From: Capnocytophaga bilenii
GTDB lineage: Bacteria; Bacteroidota; Bacteroidia; Flavobacteriales; Flavobacteriaceae
Assembly (NCBI RefSeq): GCF_017565765.1
Contig: NZ_JAGDYP010000003.1
Location: forward strand, 248,001-312,000
DNA length: 64,000 nucleotides
Direction of reading: 5' to 3'
The first letter of the stretch is position 1. Each line of letters opens with the position of its first letter. The translations under genes and the position numbers were made by a program. Shown here piece by piece: positions 42,529 through 50,980 of the stretch. The notes under the pieces are model-generated. The model made no database searches and was not told where the DNA came from. It saw only the letters and a program-made list of their open reading frames with translations.

Positions 42529-43267
42529 TATTGTTACACCTACCTATAATAGTGCAAAAACAATTGTTGATACAATTTTATCAGTCAATAAACAAGATTA
42601 CGCTAATATAGAACATATTATCATAGATGGAGGGTCTAAAGATAATACACTTGAGCTTATAAGAAACACTCCCAATAGAGTAAAAAAAATAATTTCAGAG
42701 CCTGATAAAGGGATTTATGATGCAATGAATAAAGGAGTTGCGCTTGCTACAGGTGATATTGTTGGCATTCTCAATTCAGATGATTTTTATAATTCAAATG
42801 ATGTAATAGCGAAAGTCGTAAAAACTTTTCAAGAAGGAGAATATGAAGGAGTGTATGGAGATTTAGAATATGTAGACGCAAGGAACACCAATAGAGTTCT
42901 TCGTTATTGGGAATCTAAAGCTTATAAAGAAGGTTTGTTTAAAAAAGGGTGGCACCCTGCCCATCCAACTTTTTTTGTGAAAAAAGAAGTATATGATAAG
43001 TATGGCAACTTTAATCTGAAGTATAAAATAGGAGCAGATTATGAAATAATGCTACGTTTTATAGAAAAAAATAGAATTAAAGTCGCATATATACCTGAAA
43101 CCTTGGTAAAAATGCGAGTAGGAGGAGCTAGTAACCAAAGTATAAAAAACATTATTAAAGCTAATATAGAATGCTATAATGCCTGGAAAGATAATGGTTT
43201 ATCTATTTTGCCATTTGTATTTATCTTAAAACCACTCTCAAAAACTCTACAATATTTAAGAAAATGA
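42518..43267 (+). CDS. Glycosyltransferase family 2
   Basis: This GT-A glycosyltransferase has about 249 residues. The start V-S-I-V-T-P-T-Y-N-S near 2-11 is the family 2 signature, I-I-D-G-G-S-K-D-N-T near 35-44 carries the nucleotide-binding Asp, and L-N-S-D-D-F-Y near 87-93 is the DXD-like metal motif. R-V-G-G-A-S-N-Q near 202-209 occurs in WcaA-like members. I place the start at the ATG at 42518, six bases after the first possible TTG. It overlaps the preceding gene by 11 bp. Confidence 0.88.
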   Translation: MKVSIVTPTYNSAKTIVDTILSVNKQDYANIEHIIIDGGSKDNTLELIRNTPNRVKKIISEPDKGIYDAMNKGVALATGDIVGILNSDDFYNSNDVIAKVVKTFQEGEYEGVYGDLEYVDARNTNRVLRYWESKAYKEGLFKKGWHPAHPTFFVKKEVYDKYGNFNLKYKIGADYEIMLRFIEKNRIKVAYIPETLVKMRVGGASNQSIKNIIKANIECYNAWKDNGLSILPFVFILKPLSKTLQYLRK

Positions 43268-43538
43268 ATACTTATCTTAGTAATAAACTAAAAATTTTAT
43301 CACTAATAGCAATGGTATTAGTGGTGTTTATTCATTCCTACATTGAAACTACTACAAATAATACTCTAATGTCTGAATCCATAGCTTTTTTGCAGTATTT
43401 CATTAGTCAAGGGGAGGCTCGTGTACCAATCCCCATTTTTTTAATGTCATTATTACAATAATTTTATGTATTATTATAGCTAAAGGACTGCAAAAATATA
43501 TGCCTAACTTGTATAGTATCATTATCAGAGGAAGATAA
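43264..43538 (+). pseudogene. Acyltransferase 3 gene with its middle deleted
   Basis: The first 60 codons encode the start of a membrane acyltransferase: K-L-K-I-L-S-L-I-A-M-V-L-V-V-F-I-H-S-Y near 8-26 and I-S-Q-G-E-A-R-V-P-I-P-I-F near 47-59. The frame then stops at 43459-43461. Starting at about 43459 in another frame, the sequence encodes I-I-L-C-I-I-I-A-K-G-L-Q-K-Y-M-P-N-L-Y-S, a typical acyltransferase C-terminus, ending with TAA at 43536-43538. About 200-250 codons are missing between the two. This is a remnant, not a working enzyme. Confidence 0.72.
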
Positions 43539-43573
43539 ATGAAAATGTATCAAGGAAAATAAAATAAATTTTG

Positions 43574-43581
43574 TACCTTTG
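43574..43581 (+). promoter_or_regulatory. -7 promoter element of gmd
   Basis: TACCTTTG lies 15 bp before the ATG at 43597. It shows that the longer open frame starting at 43579 cannot be the coding start. Confidence 0.65.
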
Positions 43582-43596
43582 CAAAAAATATTGGAA

Positions 43597-44754
43597 ATGA
43601 ATAAAAAAGCACTTATCACAGGAATTACAGGGCAAGACGGAGCGTATCTCGCAGAGTACCTGCTTAAAAAAGGTTATGAAGTACATGGTATGAAACGCCG
43701 TTCGTCTTTGTTTAATACTGATCGTATTGATCACCTTTACCAAGACCCTCATCTTGAAAATAGAAATCTTATACTTCATTACGGCGACCTGACCGATAGT
43801 ATGAATATCACGCGTCTTATCCAAGAGGTACAACCCGATGAAATCTATAACCTTGCAGCGATGAGCCACGTACACGTGAGTTTCCAAACTCCAGAATATG
43901 TGGGTAATGCAGATGGCTTGGGCACCCTTCGTATCCTTGAAGCGGTACGCTTGTTGGGACTTACTGAAAAAACTCGCATCTACCAAGCTTCTACTTCTGA
44001 GCTTTACGGTTTGGTACAGCAAGTCCCTCAGAGCGAAAAAACACCTTTCTACCCTCGCTCACCCTATGCAGTTGCAAAACTCTATGCCTATTGGATTACC
44101 GTGAATTATCGTGAAGCTTATAAAATGCACGCTTCTAATGGTATATTGTTTAACCACGAATCGCCTATACGAGGGGAAACTTTCGTAACTCGTAAGGTAA
44201 CCCGTGCGCTTAGTAGAGTCGCCCTAGGTATGCAAGAAAAATTTTATATGGGCAACCTTAGTTCGCAACGCGACTGGGGGCACGCTAAAGACTATATCAA
44301 GGCGATGTACCTCATCTTGCAGCAAGATACTCCAAGCGACTATGTAATTGCTACTGGTATTACCACAGCTATTCGTGATTTTATTAGCTTAGCAGCACAA
44401 GAAATAGGACTTACCATAGAATTTAAAGGCGAAGGAGTTAATGAAAAAGGCTATATAACAGCTGTAAACAAAGCTGTTTTTAGTGAAAAAGTAGGTGAAA
44501 AGTACCTTGCACATATAGAAGATAAAATAGCTAAAAATGAAGCTGTAGTACTAGTTGACCCTCAGTATTTCCGACCAACAGAGGTAGATTTGCTTATTGG
44601 AGACCCTACAAAATCACAGACAGTTTTAGGATGGAAACCACAATATGACCTTAAAGGATTGATAGAAGATATGATGCGTTCGGACATTAAACTTTTCAAA
44701 CGCGATGCTTACCTCAAAGAAGGTGGTTTTACAATAATGAATTACTTTGAATAA
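43597..44754 (+). CDS. gmd: GDP-mannose 4,6-dehydratase
   Basis: Gmd turns GDP-mannose into GDP-4-keto-6-deoxymannose, the precursor of GDP-fucose. The N-terminus has [13 protein letters not shown] near 8-20, and R-R-S-S-L-F-N-T near 36-43 and S-T-S-E-L-Y-G-L-V near 129-137 follow. The catalytic YxxxK is in S-P-Y-A-V-A-K near 150-156. At about 385 residues it is longer than most Gmd. The extra residues are an insertion of about 30 near 285-320 (around [10 protein letters not shown]), known in Bacteroidota members. fcl begins at the base of its stop codon. Confidence 0.94.
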   Translation: MNKKALITGITGQDGAYLAEYLLKKGYEVHGMKRRSSLFNTDRIDHLYQDPHLENRNLILHYGDLTDSMNITRLIQEVQPDEIYNLAAMSHVHVSFQTPEYVGNADGLGTLRILEAVRLLGLTEKTRIYQASTSELYGLVQQVPQSEKTPFYPRSPYAVAKLYAYWITVNYREAYKMHASNGILFNHESPIRGETFVTRKVTRALSRVALGMQEKFYMGNLSSQRDWGHAKDYIKAMYLILQQDTPSDYVIATGITTAIRDFISLAAQEIGLTIEFKGEGVNEKGYITAVNKAVFSEKVGEKYLAHIEDKIAKNEAVVLVDPQYFRPTEVDLLIGDPTKSQTVLGWKPQYDLKGLIEDMMRSDIKLFKRDAYLKEGGFTIMNYFE

Positions 44755-45830
44755 TGGATAAAAACGCTAAAATATACATTGCAGGACATAATGGCTTAGT
44801 AGGTTCAGCAATTTGGAAAAATCTTACAGAGAAAGGCTACACTAATCTTGTAGGCAGAAACAGTACAGAATTAGACTTGCGCGATAACCAAGCTGTGATT
44901 GATTTTTTTGCACAAGAACAACCAGAATATGTATTCTTAGCAGCAGCTAAAGTGGGAGGTATTATGGCTAATAATACGTATCGTGCCGACTTTATCTACG
45001 ACAACTTGATGATTCAGAATAACGTAATTCACGCAGCGTTTCAATATAAGGTAAAAAAATTACTTTTCTTGGGCAGTACTTGTATTTATCCTAAAGAGGC
45101 TCCGCAGCCAATGTCAGAGAATTGTTTGCTTACTTCGCCCTTAGAATATACAAACGAACCGTATGCTATTGCTAAAATAGCGGGAATCAAACTTTGCGAA
45201 AGTTACAATTTGCAGTATGGCACCAATTTCATAGCAGTAATGCCAACCAATCTTTATGGGCCTAATGATAATTTTCACCTTGAAAATTCGCACGTATTAC
45301 CTGCTATGGTTCGCAAAATACATTTATCAAACTTATTGCGACATAATGATTGGGAAGGCGTACGAAAAGACCTTGATAAACGACCTGTAGAAGGCGTTTT
45401 AGGGCAAAATACAGACAATGAAATAGCCGCTATATTAGCTAAATATGGCATTACAGCGCAAAAAGTAACTTTGTGGGGTACAGGAACTCCCTATCGTGAG
45501 TTTTTATGGAGTGAAGATATGGCAGATGCGTGTGTTTTTGTGATGGAGCGTGTCGATTTCAAAGATACTTATCCCGTAGGAGCTAAAGAGGTTCGCAATA
45601 CTCATATCAATATAGGAACAGGTAAGGAAGTTACAATTAAAGAGCTTGCCTACTATATAAAGCAAACCATTGGTTATGAAGGCGAAATAGAATTTGACAC
45701 CACCAAACCCGATGGTACAATGCGTAAACTTACCGACCCAAGCAAGCTACACAATTTAGGTTGGAAACATAAGATTGAACTGCAAGAGGGAATTAAACTG
45801 ATGTATCAAAATTATTTACAAACCATTTAA
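44754..45830 (+). CDS. fcl: GDP-L-fucose synthase
   Basis: Fcl epimerises and reduces GDP-4-keto-6-deoxymannose to GDP-L-fucose. It shows [10 protein letters not shown] near 8-17, [11 protein letters not shown] near 62-72, G-S-T-C-I-Y-P near 107-113 and the catalytic Y-A-I-A-K near 136-140. At 358 residues it has a 35-residue insertion after W-E-G-V-R-K-D near 201-207, as in many Bacteroidota Fcl. The start overlaps the gmd stop by 1 bp. A strong terminator follows. Confidence 0.95.
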   Translation: MDKNAKIYIAGHNGLVGSAIWKNLTEKGYTNLVGRNSTELDLRDNQAVIDFFAQEQPEYVFLAAAKVGGIMANNTYRADFIYDNLMIQNNVIHAAFQYKVKKLLFLGSTCIYPKEAPQPMSENCLLTSPLEYTNEPYAIAKIAGIKLCESYNLQYGTNFIAVMPTNLYGPNDNFHLENSHVLPAMVRKIHLSNLLRHNDWEGVRKDLDKRPVEGVLGQNTDNEIAAILAKYGITAQKVTLWGTGTPYREFLWSEDMADACVFVMERVDFKDTYPVGAKEVRNTHINIGTGKEVTIKELAYYIKQTIGYEGEIEFDTTKPDGTMRKLTDPSKLHNLGWKHKIELQEGIKLMYQNYLQTI

Positions 45831-45851
45831 TTTTTTTCCTCAATCTCACCC

Positions 45852-45895
45852 AAAACTTTGCCAATGCTTACCACAGTATTGGCAAAGTTTTTTTA
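45852..45895 (+). terminator. Terminator after fcl
   Basis: A perfect 14-bp stem pairs 45852-45865 with 45878-45891, and a run of T follows. The stem sequence AACTTTGCCAAT resembles the CTTTGGCAAACT palindromic repeats of the window. Confidence 0.88.
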
Positions 45896-45937
45896 TGCTT
45901 ATACACAGCAAATTACCTATAATTGATAATTATTTAC

Positions 45938-45945
45938 TACCTTTG
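45938..45945 (+). promoter_or_regulatory. -7 promoter element of the LegB-type dehydratase gene
   Basis: TACCTTTG lies 14 bp before the start codon, after the fcl terminator. It begins a new transcription unit for the 46-49 kb genes. Confidence 0.65.
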
Positions 45946-45959
45946 CAAAAAATATCCAG

Positions 45960-47168
45960 ATGATACACCTCCACGAGTTTATAGATAAATACGTTACCAA
46001 GCGTCCTGAAAGTATGTTTAGGGCAGATTTGCACGCCCATCAATCAGCATTAGCAAAAGCCATCGAAGGCAAAAGCGTATTAGTTATTGGTGGAGCAGGT
46101 TCTATTGGCAGTTCGTTTATAAAAGCTCTTTTGCCTTTCAGTCCTAAATCATTAGTAGTCGTAGATATCAATGAAAACGCACTTACCGAGCTTACGCGCG
46201 AGTTGCGTAGCACTTCAGCCTTTACCGTGCCTACCGACTATGTAACTTACCCGATGAGCTATGCCGATGAAGTTTTTGTAAAGATGTTCAAGGCACGCGC
46301 AGGTTTTGATATTGTAGCCAATTTTTCGGCACATAAGCACGTACGAAGCGAAAAAGATAAATATTCAGTAGAAGCATTGCTCAAAAACAACGTAGTAAAT
46401 GCCAAAAAACTATTAGATTTATTGTGCGATTACCCCCCACAACACTTCTTTTGCGTCTCTACCGACAAGGCTGCCAACCCCGTAAATATAATGGGCGGCA
46501 GCAAAAAAATTATGGAAGATATGATAATGGCTTATGCCAAACACTTCCCTGTAACTACCGCTCGCTTTGCCAATGTAGCCTTTTCCAACGGTTCGCTGCC
46601 CGCAGGATTCTTAGAGCGCATTGCCAAAAACCAACCCCTATCAGCTCCTTGCGATGTAACCCGCTATTTTGTGTCGCCCGAAGAAAGCGGACAAATATGC
46701 CTAATGGCTTGTATATTAGGCAGTAGCGGACAGATATACTTCCCAAAGCTAAAGAAAGAACAAGTACTTACCTTCTCAGAAATAGCCACCCAGTTGCTCA
46801 AAGAATTAGGTTATACGCCACTTGAGTGCCAAAGCGAAGCCGAAGCAATCGCCAAAGCCGAAAGCAGAAAAGAAACCGACAAATGGTACCCCGTTTATTT
46901 CTCAAAAAGCGACACCACAGGCGAAAAACCCTATGAAGAGTTTTATACTGAAGGCGAAAAGGTAGATTTAAACAACTATACATCTTTAGGCGTTATCAGT
47001 TTGCAATCGTTTAAAGAAGTTTCTGAAATAGAAAGTTTTATAAATAAGTTAACCCAACTATTCAACAACCCTGCTACCGAGAAGAGCGATATTACCGCAC
47101 TGATGAAAGAATTTTTGGTAAATTTCGACCATCACGAAACAGGACGCTATTTAGATAGTAAGATGTAA
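45960..47168 (+). CDS. UDP-N-acetylglucosamine 4,6-dehydratase-like protein (LegB-type)
   Basis: This is a soluble protein of the Polysacc_synt_2 family. The Rossmann motif V-I-G-G-A-G-S-I-G-S is near 42-51, S-A-H-K-H-V-R near 121-127, and the active-site block S-T-D-K-A-A-N-P-V-N-I-M-G-G-S-K-K near 161-177. Such enzymes make UDP-4-keto-6-deoxy-GlcNAc. A LegC-family aminotransferase follows in the same direction, with only a DUF6934 pair between, so it probably makes the first intermediate of the 6-deoxy nonulosonate pathway (as LegB). It has no membrane helices, unlike PglF/WbpM. Confidence 0.8.
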   Translation: MIHLHEFIDKYVTKRPESMFRADLHAHQSALAKAIEGKSVLVIGGAGSIGSSFIKALLPFSPKSLVVVDINENALTELTRELRSTSAFTVPTDYVTYPMSYADEVFVKMFKARAGFDIVANFSAHKHVRSEKDKYSVEALLKNNVVNAKKLLDLLCDYPPQHFFCVSTDKAANPVNIMGGSKKIMEDMIMAYAKHFPVTTARFANVAFSNGSLPAGFLERIAKNQPLSAPCDVTRYFVSPEESGQICLMACILGSSGQIYFPKLKKEQVLTFSEIATQLLKELGYTPLECQSEAEAIAKAESRKETDKWYPVYFSKSDTTGEKPYEEFYTEGEKVDLNNYTSLGVISLQSFKEVSEIESFINKLTQLFNNPATEKSDITALMKEFLVNFDHHETGRYLDSKM

Positions 47169-47220
47169 AAGCCGAGCGAAGGTTGAGCGAAGAAAACTCA
47201 CCAATTGCCGAATATGTAAC
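47169..47220. repeat. GCGAAGG-type dispersed repeat before the second DUF6934 pair
   Basis: A piece with AGCCGAGCGAAGGTTGAGCGAAG and GCCGAATATGTAAC follows the dehydratase stop. It is related to the segments at 28222-28335 and 56703-56750. Confidence 0.5.
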
Positions 47221-47265
47221 AAAAATTATCTGAACTACAGATAATACTTAAAGAGATTAATCAAT

Positions 47266-47715
47266 ATGGAACTACCACGTTATGAAATACTTCCTAATAA
47301 GGAAGTGAATAGTTTTACTTTCATTAGTGAAGGGAAAAAAGGAAAGATACAAAAGGGAATATTTTATGAGCAAACAACCATAAAGGGTGTTTTCAATTTA
47401 GTATTGGGTGATAGAGACCCACTAACAGGTAAGTTAGATGATAAAGTAGTTACCGATAATGGTGATACCGAAAAAGTATTAGCTACTGTTGCTGCTACAG
47501 TTTATTCATTTACAGATAGTAATCCTACAGCTTATATATTTGCAAGAGGCAGCACACATTCACGAAATAGACTATATCGGAGAGGGATTACTAAGTACTT
47601 ATCGCAAGCTCTTGAAGATTTTATAATCTATGGAATGTTACCAAATGAAGAATTTGAAATTTTTACCCCAACTACTGATTATATAGGATTTTTAATTCAA
47701 CGAAAAATGAAATAG
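47266..47715 (+). CDS. DUF6934 family protein (copy 2)
   Basis: The 149-residue protein is a paralogue of the protein at 26170-26622. Shared parts include M-E-L-P-R-Y-E-I at the start, N-L-V-L-G-D-R-D-P-L-T-G near 45-56, G-D-T-E-K-V-L-A-T-V near 66-75, and G-S-T-H-S-R-N-R-L-Y-R-R-G near 93-105 followed by I-T-K-Y-L-S-Q-A-L-E-D-F. There is no signal peptide or membrane helix. It sits between the LegB-type and LegC-type genes on the same strand, although nothing suggests a sugar role. The function is unknown. Confidence 0.78.
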   Translation: MELPRYEILPNKEVNSFTFISEGKKGKIQKGIFYEQTTIKGVFNLVLGDRDPLTGKLDDKVVTDNGDTEKVLATVAATVYSFTDSNPTAYIFARGSTHSRNRLYRRGITKYLSQALEDFIIYGMLPNEEFEIFTPTTDYIGFLIQRKMK

Positions 47716-47717
47716 TT

Positions 47718-47915
47718 ATGAATAAAGAAGAACAAAAAGCATTTGAAAAAAAAATGTGGGATAAATACCAAATAAAACTAAAGTTTAGAGAGGACGAAGA
47801 TGATTTTATCTCTAATTACAGAAATAGTGAGGAGTTTAAGCAAAAAATGAATGAAGTAAATAAACTCCTTAGCAGAGTTCGTTTTCCTGAGAAACTTTCT
47901 AACCAAATAAACTAA
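47718..47915 (+). CDS. Small partner protein of a DUF6934 gene (copy 2)
   Basis: This is a 65-residue charged protein, 2 bp after the DUF6934 stop. It matches the 73-residue partner at 25955-26176 in its C-terminal half: Y-R-N-S-E-E-F-K-Q-K-M near 34-44 and L-L-S-R-V-R-F near 50-56. The N-terminal halves differ. Predicted mostly helical, with Lys/Glu-rich helices. Because the same order and spacing occur twice, the small gene is likely real in spite of its size. Confidence 0.68.
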   Translation: MNKEEQKAFEKKMWDKYQIKLKFREDEDDFISNYRNSEEFKQKMNEVNKLLSRVRFPEKLSNQIN

Positions 47916-47923
47916 TAACCACA

Positions 47924-49069
47924 ATGAATATACCTGAAACCATAGCCTTTATACGAGATCTTTACGGCGAAAAAGATGCATTTATACCTCTACACGCACC
48001 CACTTTTGCAGGTAACGAAAAAAAATATTTAGAAGAATGCATCGATACAACTTTCGTATCGAGTGTAGGTAAATTTGTCGACCTCTTCGAGCAAAAAGTG
48101 GCAGAATATACAGCTGCCAAACACGCCGTAGTGTGTGTAAATGGTACCAATGCACTCCATATTGCCTTGAAAATTAGTGGGGTAGAGGAGGGGGATATGG
48201 TAATTACCCAACCTCTTACTTTTATTGCAACTACCAATGCTATCGTCTATGCAGGTGCAGTTCCCGCCTTTGTAGATGTTGATAAAGATACTATGGGGCT
48301 TTCGCCTACATCATTGGAACGATTTTTGCAGGACAATGCCCAGCTACGCAACGGAGCGTGTTATCACAAACAAACAGGTAGGCGTATCAAAGCCTGCTTG
48401 CCAATGCACACCTTCGGACACGCCTGCCGTATAGAAGAAATTATAGCCATTTGTGAACACTATCACATCGCTGTAGTGGAAGACGCTGCCGAGGCAATGG
48501 GTAGCTACTACAAGGGCAAACACTTAGGCACCTTTGCCCCCATAGGAGCTATTTCCTTCAACGGTAATAAAACCATTACCACAGGTGGTGGCGGAATGAT
48601 ACTCACCAATGATGAAACCATAGCACATAGGGCAAAGCACCTTACCACACAAGCCAAACTGCCCCACGCTTGGGAGTTTGTGCACGATGAAATAGGCTAT
48701 AATTACCGAATGCCTAATATTAATGCCGCTTTAGGAGTCGCTCAATTAGAACAGTTAGACGGCTTTTTAGCCAATAAGCGGGCTACAGCCGAAGCCTATA
48801 AAGCCTATTTTGAAAAACAAGGCATTGCGTTTTTTGCCGAACGAGAAAACGAAAAATGCAACTACTGGCTTAATGCTATTATTTTAAAAGATAAAGAAGA
48901 GCGCAACGCCTTTCTTACTGAGGCAAATGCACAAGGAGTAATGAGTCGCCCCATATGGCAACTGATGAACCGTTTGCCAATGTTTGTAAATTGTGAGCGG
49001 GGCAACCTTAGCAACGCCGAATGGCTTGAAGCAAGAGTTGTAAATATCCCAAGCGGAGTAAGAAAATAA
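47924..49069 (+). CDS. LegC-family PLP-dependent aminotransferase
   Basis: This is a DegT/DnrJ/EryC1/StrS-fold aminotransferase of the LegC family. The start P-L-H-A-P-T-F-A-G-N-E-K near 23-34 and F-V-S-S-V-G-K-F-V-D near 44-53 are hallmarks of this family. The PLP lysine is in F-N-G-N-K-T-I-T-T-G-G-G-G near 198-210. LegC aminates the 4-keto-6-deoxy sugar made by LegB on the way to legionaminic acid. The rest of that pathway (NeuB, NeuC, NeuA) is on the other strand about 24 kb away. It starts 8 bp after the small DUF6934 partner gene. Confidence 0.87.
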   Translation: MNIPETIAFIRDLYGEKDAFIPLHAPTFAGNEKKYLEECIDTTFVSSVGKFVDLFEQKVAEYTAAKHAVVCVNGTNALHIALKISGVEEGDMVITQPLTFIATTNAIVYAGAVPAFVDVDKDTMGLSPTSLERFLQDNAQLRNGACYHKQTGRRIKACLPMHTFGHACRIEEIIAICEHYHIAVVEDAAEAMGSYYKGKHLGTFAPIGAISFNGNKTITTGGGGMILTNDETIAHRAKHLTTQAKLPHAWEFVHDEIGYNYRMPNINAALGVAQLEQLDGFLANKRATAEAYKAYFEKQGIAFFAERENEKCNYWLNAIILKDKEERNAFLTEANAQGVMSRPIWQLMNRLPMFVNCERGNLSNAEWLEARVVNIPSGVRK

Positions 49070-49136
49070 ACCAAGTAAAAAAGAGAATGTAATAAATAAA
49101 AAAGAGAATGTAAAAGAGAAACTAAATAATAATTTT

Positions 49137-49544
49137 ATGAGAAAAAAACTTTTTTTTTGTTTGTTGTCTTTTAGCACATTGAGCGTCTTTTCGCAGGAAC
49201 GCCTTGATCTTATCAACAAACATTTTACAGGAGCTATCAATAAAATTGTAGTTGGCGACAGCATCAGCAGTATGCAGTCTATGAAAATCCGTTTTTTGAA
49301 AGACAAGGCTATTATTGAAGAAGAAAGACTATCAGTTGCTAAAAAACCACGTCTTATCTACAAGGTAGAAGTAGCTTGGCGCATCAACAAGCGCAACAAC
49401 CAAGTTATCTTCTCAGCTGCTAACAACAACTATTCGTATCAGGATTACAATTTCTATTTTAGAGATCAGTTCTTGAGAGGTGTTTACAATAAAGAAGATG
49501 ATAAAATAGTAGTGTTAGACATTAACTTTGCAGAGACAAACTAA
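49137..49544 (+). CDS. Small secreted protein of unknown function
   Basis: The 135-residue protein begins with a signal peptide (K-K-L-F-F-C-L-L-S-F near 4-13) ending near V-F-S-Q-E at about 20. The mature part is mixed and charged, with F-Y-F-R-D-Q-F-L-R near 106-114. I do not recognise a family. The gap before it holds a short direct repeat (AAAAAAGAGAATGTAA twice). It lies 58 bp before the GH130 gene, so co-transcription is possible. Confidence 0.65.
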   Translation: MRKKLFFCLLSFSTLSVFSQERLDLINKHFTGAINKIVVGDSISSMQSMKIRFLKDKAIIEEERLSVAKKPRLIYKVEVAWRINKRNNQVIFSAANNNYSYQDYNFYFRDQFLRGVYNKEDDKIVVLDINFAETN

Positions 49545-49602
49545 CACAACAAAAACAAATGATTATAAATAGTTGAAAAACAAAAATCAAAACAAAAAAA
49601 TA

Positions 49603-50571
49603 ATGAGTAATAAAATTCCTTGGCAAGATCGCCCAGCGGGGTGCAATGATGTGCTATGGCGTTATAGCGAAAACCCTATTATTGGAAGATACGACATTCC
49701 AAGTTCAAACAGTATCTTCAATTCAGCAGTGGTACCCTTTGGCGATGGCTATGCAGGTGTATTTCGCTGCGATAATAAAGCTGTGCAAATGAACATATTT
49801 GCAGGCTTTAGCAAAGATGGATTGCATTGGGAAATCAACCACGACCCAATAGTGATGAAAGCGGGTAACACAAGCTTTATCCCTTCCGACTATAAGTACG
49901 ACCCTCGCGTTACTTTTATTGAAGACAGATATTGGGTAACGTGGTGCAATGGCTATTGCGGGCCTACTATCGGCATTGCCTACACCTATGATTTTAAAGA
50001 GTTTTTCCAATGCGAAAACGCCTTCCTTCCGTTCAATCGTAATGGAGTGCTTTTCCCTGAAAAAATAAACGGCAAATACGCAATGCTTAGTCGCCCAAGC
50101 GATAATGGGCATACCCCTTTTGGTGATATTTTTGTGAGCTATAGTCCTGATATGAAATACTGGGGCGAACATCGTTGTGTGATGAAAGTATCTCCTTTTA
50201 TGGATAGTGCTTGGCAATGTACTAAAATTGGTGCAGGAGCAGTGCCTATCAAAACAGCTGAAGGCTGGTTATTGTTTTATCACGGTGTAATCAATACCTG
50301 CAACGGCTTCCGTTACTCTATGGGGGCAGCTTTGCTCGATTTAGAAGACCCAAGCCGAGTGATCGCGCGCACACAACCTTATCTTTTAGCGCCTGCTACC
50401 TTGTACGAAACTACTGGCGATGTGCCTAATGTAGTATTCCCTTGTGCAGCTTTGCACAGTACTGAAGAGGATAAGGTAGCTGTATATTATGGTGCTGCCG
50501 ATACTGTAGTAGGGGTTGCCTTTGGACATATCAGCGAGATAGTGAAATTTACAAAAGAAAATTCACTGTAG
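49603..50571 (+). CDS. GH130 family beta-mannoside phosphorylase
   Basis: Glycoside hydrolase family 130 enzymes phosphorolyse beta-mannosides such as mannosyl-glucose, mannosyl-GlcNAc or mannooligosaccharides to mannose 1-phosphate. Visible family parts are [10 protein letters not shown] near 18-27, [11 protein letters not shown] near 38-48, D-P-R-V-T near 97-101 with the downstream acidic pair, and F-Y-H-G-V near 219-223. The ATG at 49603 begins the conserved [11 protein letters not shown]; the open frame starts 30 bp earlier. No transporter is adjacent. A very strong hairpin follows. Confidence 0.85.
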   Translation: MSNKIPWQDRPAGCNDVLWRYSENPIIGRYDIPSSNSIFNSAVVPFGDGYAGVFRCDNKAVQMNIFAGFSKDGLHWEINHDPIVMKAGNTSFIPSDYKYDPRVTFIEDRYWVTWCNGYCGPTIGIAYTYDFKEFFQCENAFLPFNRNGVLFPEKINGKYAMLSRPSDNGHTPFGDIFVSYSPDMKYWGEHRCVMKVSPFMDSAWQCTKIGAGAVPIKTAEGWLLFYHGVINTCNGFRYSMGAALLDLEDPSRVIARTQPYLLAPATLYETTGDVPNVVFPCAALHSTEEDKVAVYYGAADTVVGVAFGHISEIVKFTKENSL

Positions 50572-50585
50572 TTTAAAAGGATAGC

Positions 50586-50638
50586 AAAATAAGAAAAATT
50601 GCGTGATTTTCCGTAAATCACGCAATTTTTCTTATTTT
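50586..50638 (+). terminator. Very strong terminator with a perfect 24-bp stem
   Basis: Bases 50586-50609 pair perfectly with 50615-50638 around the loop TCCGT. The core is ATTGCGTGATTT / AAATCACGCAAT. The right arm ends in T-rich sequence and overlaps a promoter-like TATTTTTG at 50633-50640. Confidence 0.9.
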
Positions 50639-50646
50639 TGCATTTC

Positions 50647-50785
50647 AAAACCCTATAACAATGATAGAAACACCGACCTAAAGCAATTAGTTGATTTAGG
50701 ATTTTTAGAAGTAATACCCGTCAATAAGAAGAAACAAAGCTATATAAAGTCGGCTTCGTTTTACAACTTGCTGCAGAGAAGGTAG
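50647..50785 (+). pseudogene. Remnant of a Fic-like or winged-helix protein C-terminus
   Basis: Downstream of the terminator the frame reads N-D-R-N-T-D-L-K-Q-L-V-D-L-G-F-L-E, then P-V-N-K-K-K-Q-S-Y-I near the end. This resembles the winged-helix tail of Fic-type proteins of Bacteroidota, where a recognition helix reads D-L-x-x-L-V-x-L-G. There is no upstream coding part, so it is at most a fragment. The rest of the 50572-50980 gap is AT-rich and empty apart from the pdhB promoter. Confidence 0.4.
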
Positions 50786-50925
50786 TTATTTCATATTGGG
50801 CTCTATACCTGTATTTTATAAATGAGCAACAAAATTCCATATTTATAAAATATTATAAAACAATACATTAGAAAAAAAACACGAAATAAAAATCGCAAAA
50901 ATGTAGGATATTCAATTATTATTAT

Positions 50926-50933
50926 TACTTTTG
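50926..50933 (+). promoter_or_regulatory. -7 promoter element of the pyruvate dehydrogenase E1 beta gene
   Basis: TACTTTTG lies 47 bp before the ATG at 50981. It fits the TAnnTTTG consensus. Confidence 0.55.
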
Positions 50934-50980
50934 CGTTTGAAAAAGAAAAATTTAATCATACAATTTTTATCTTAATATAA

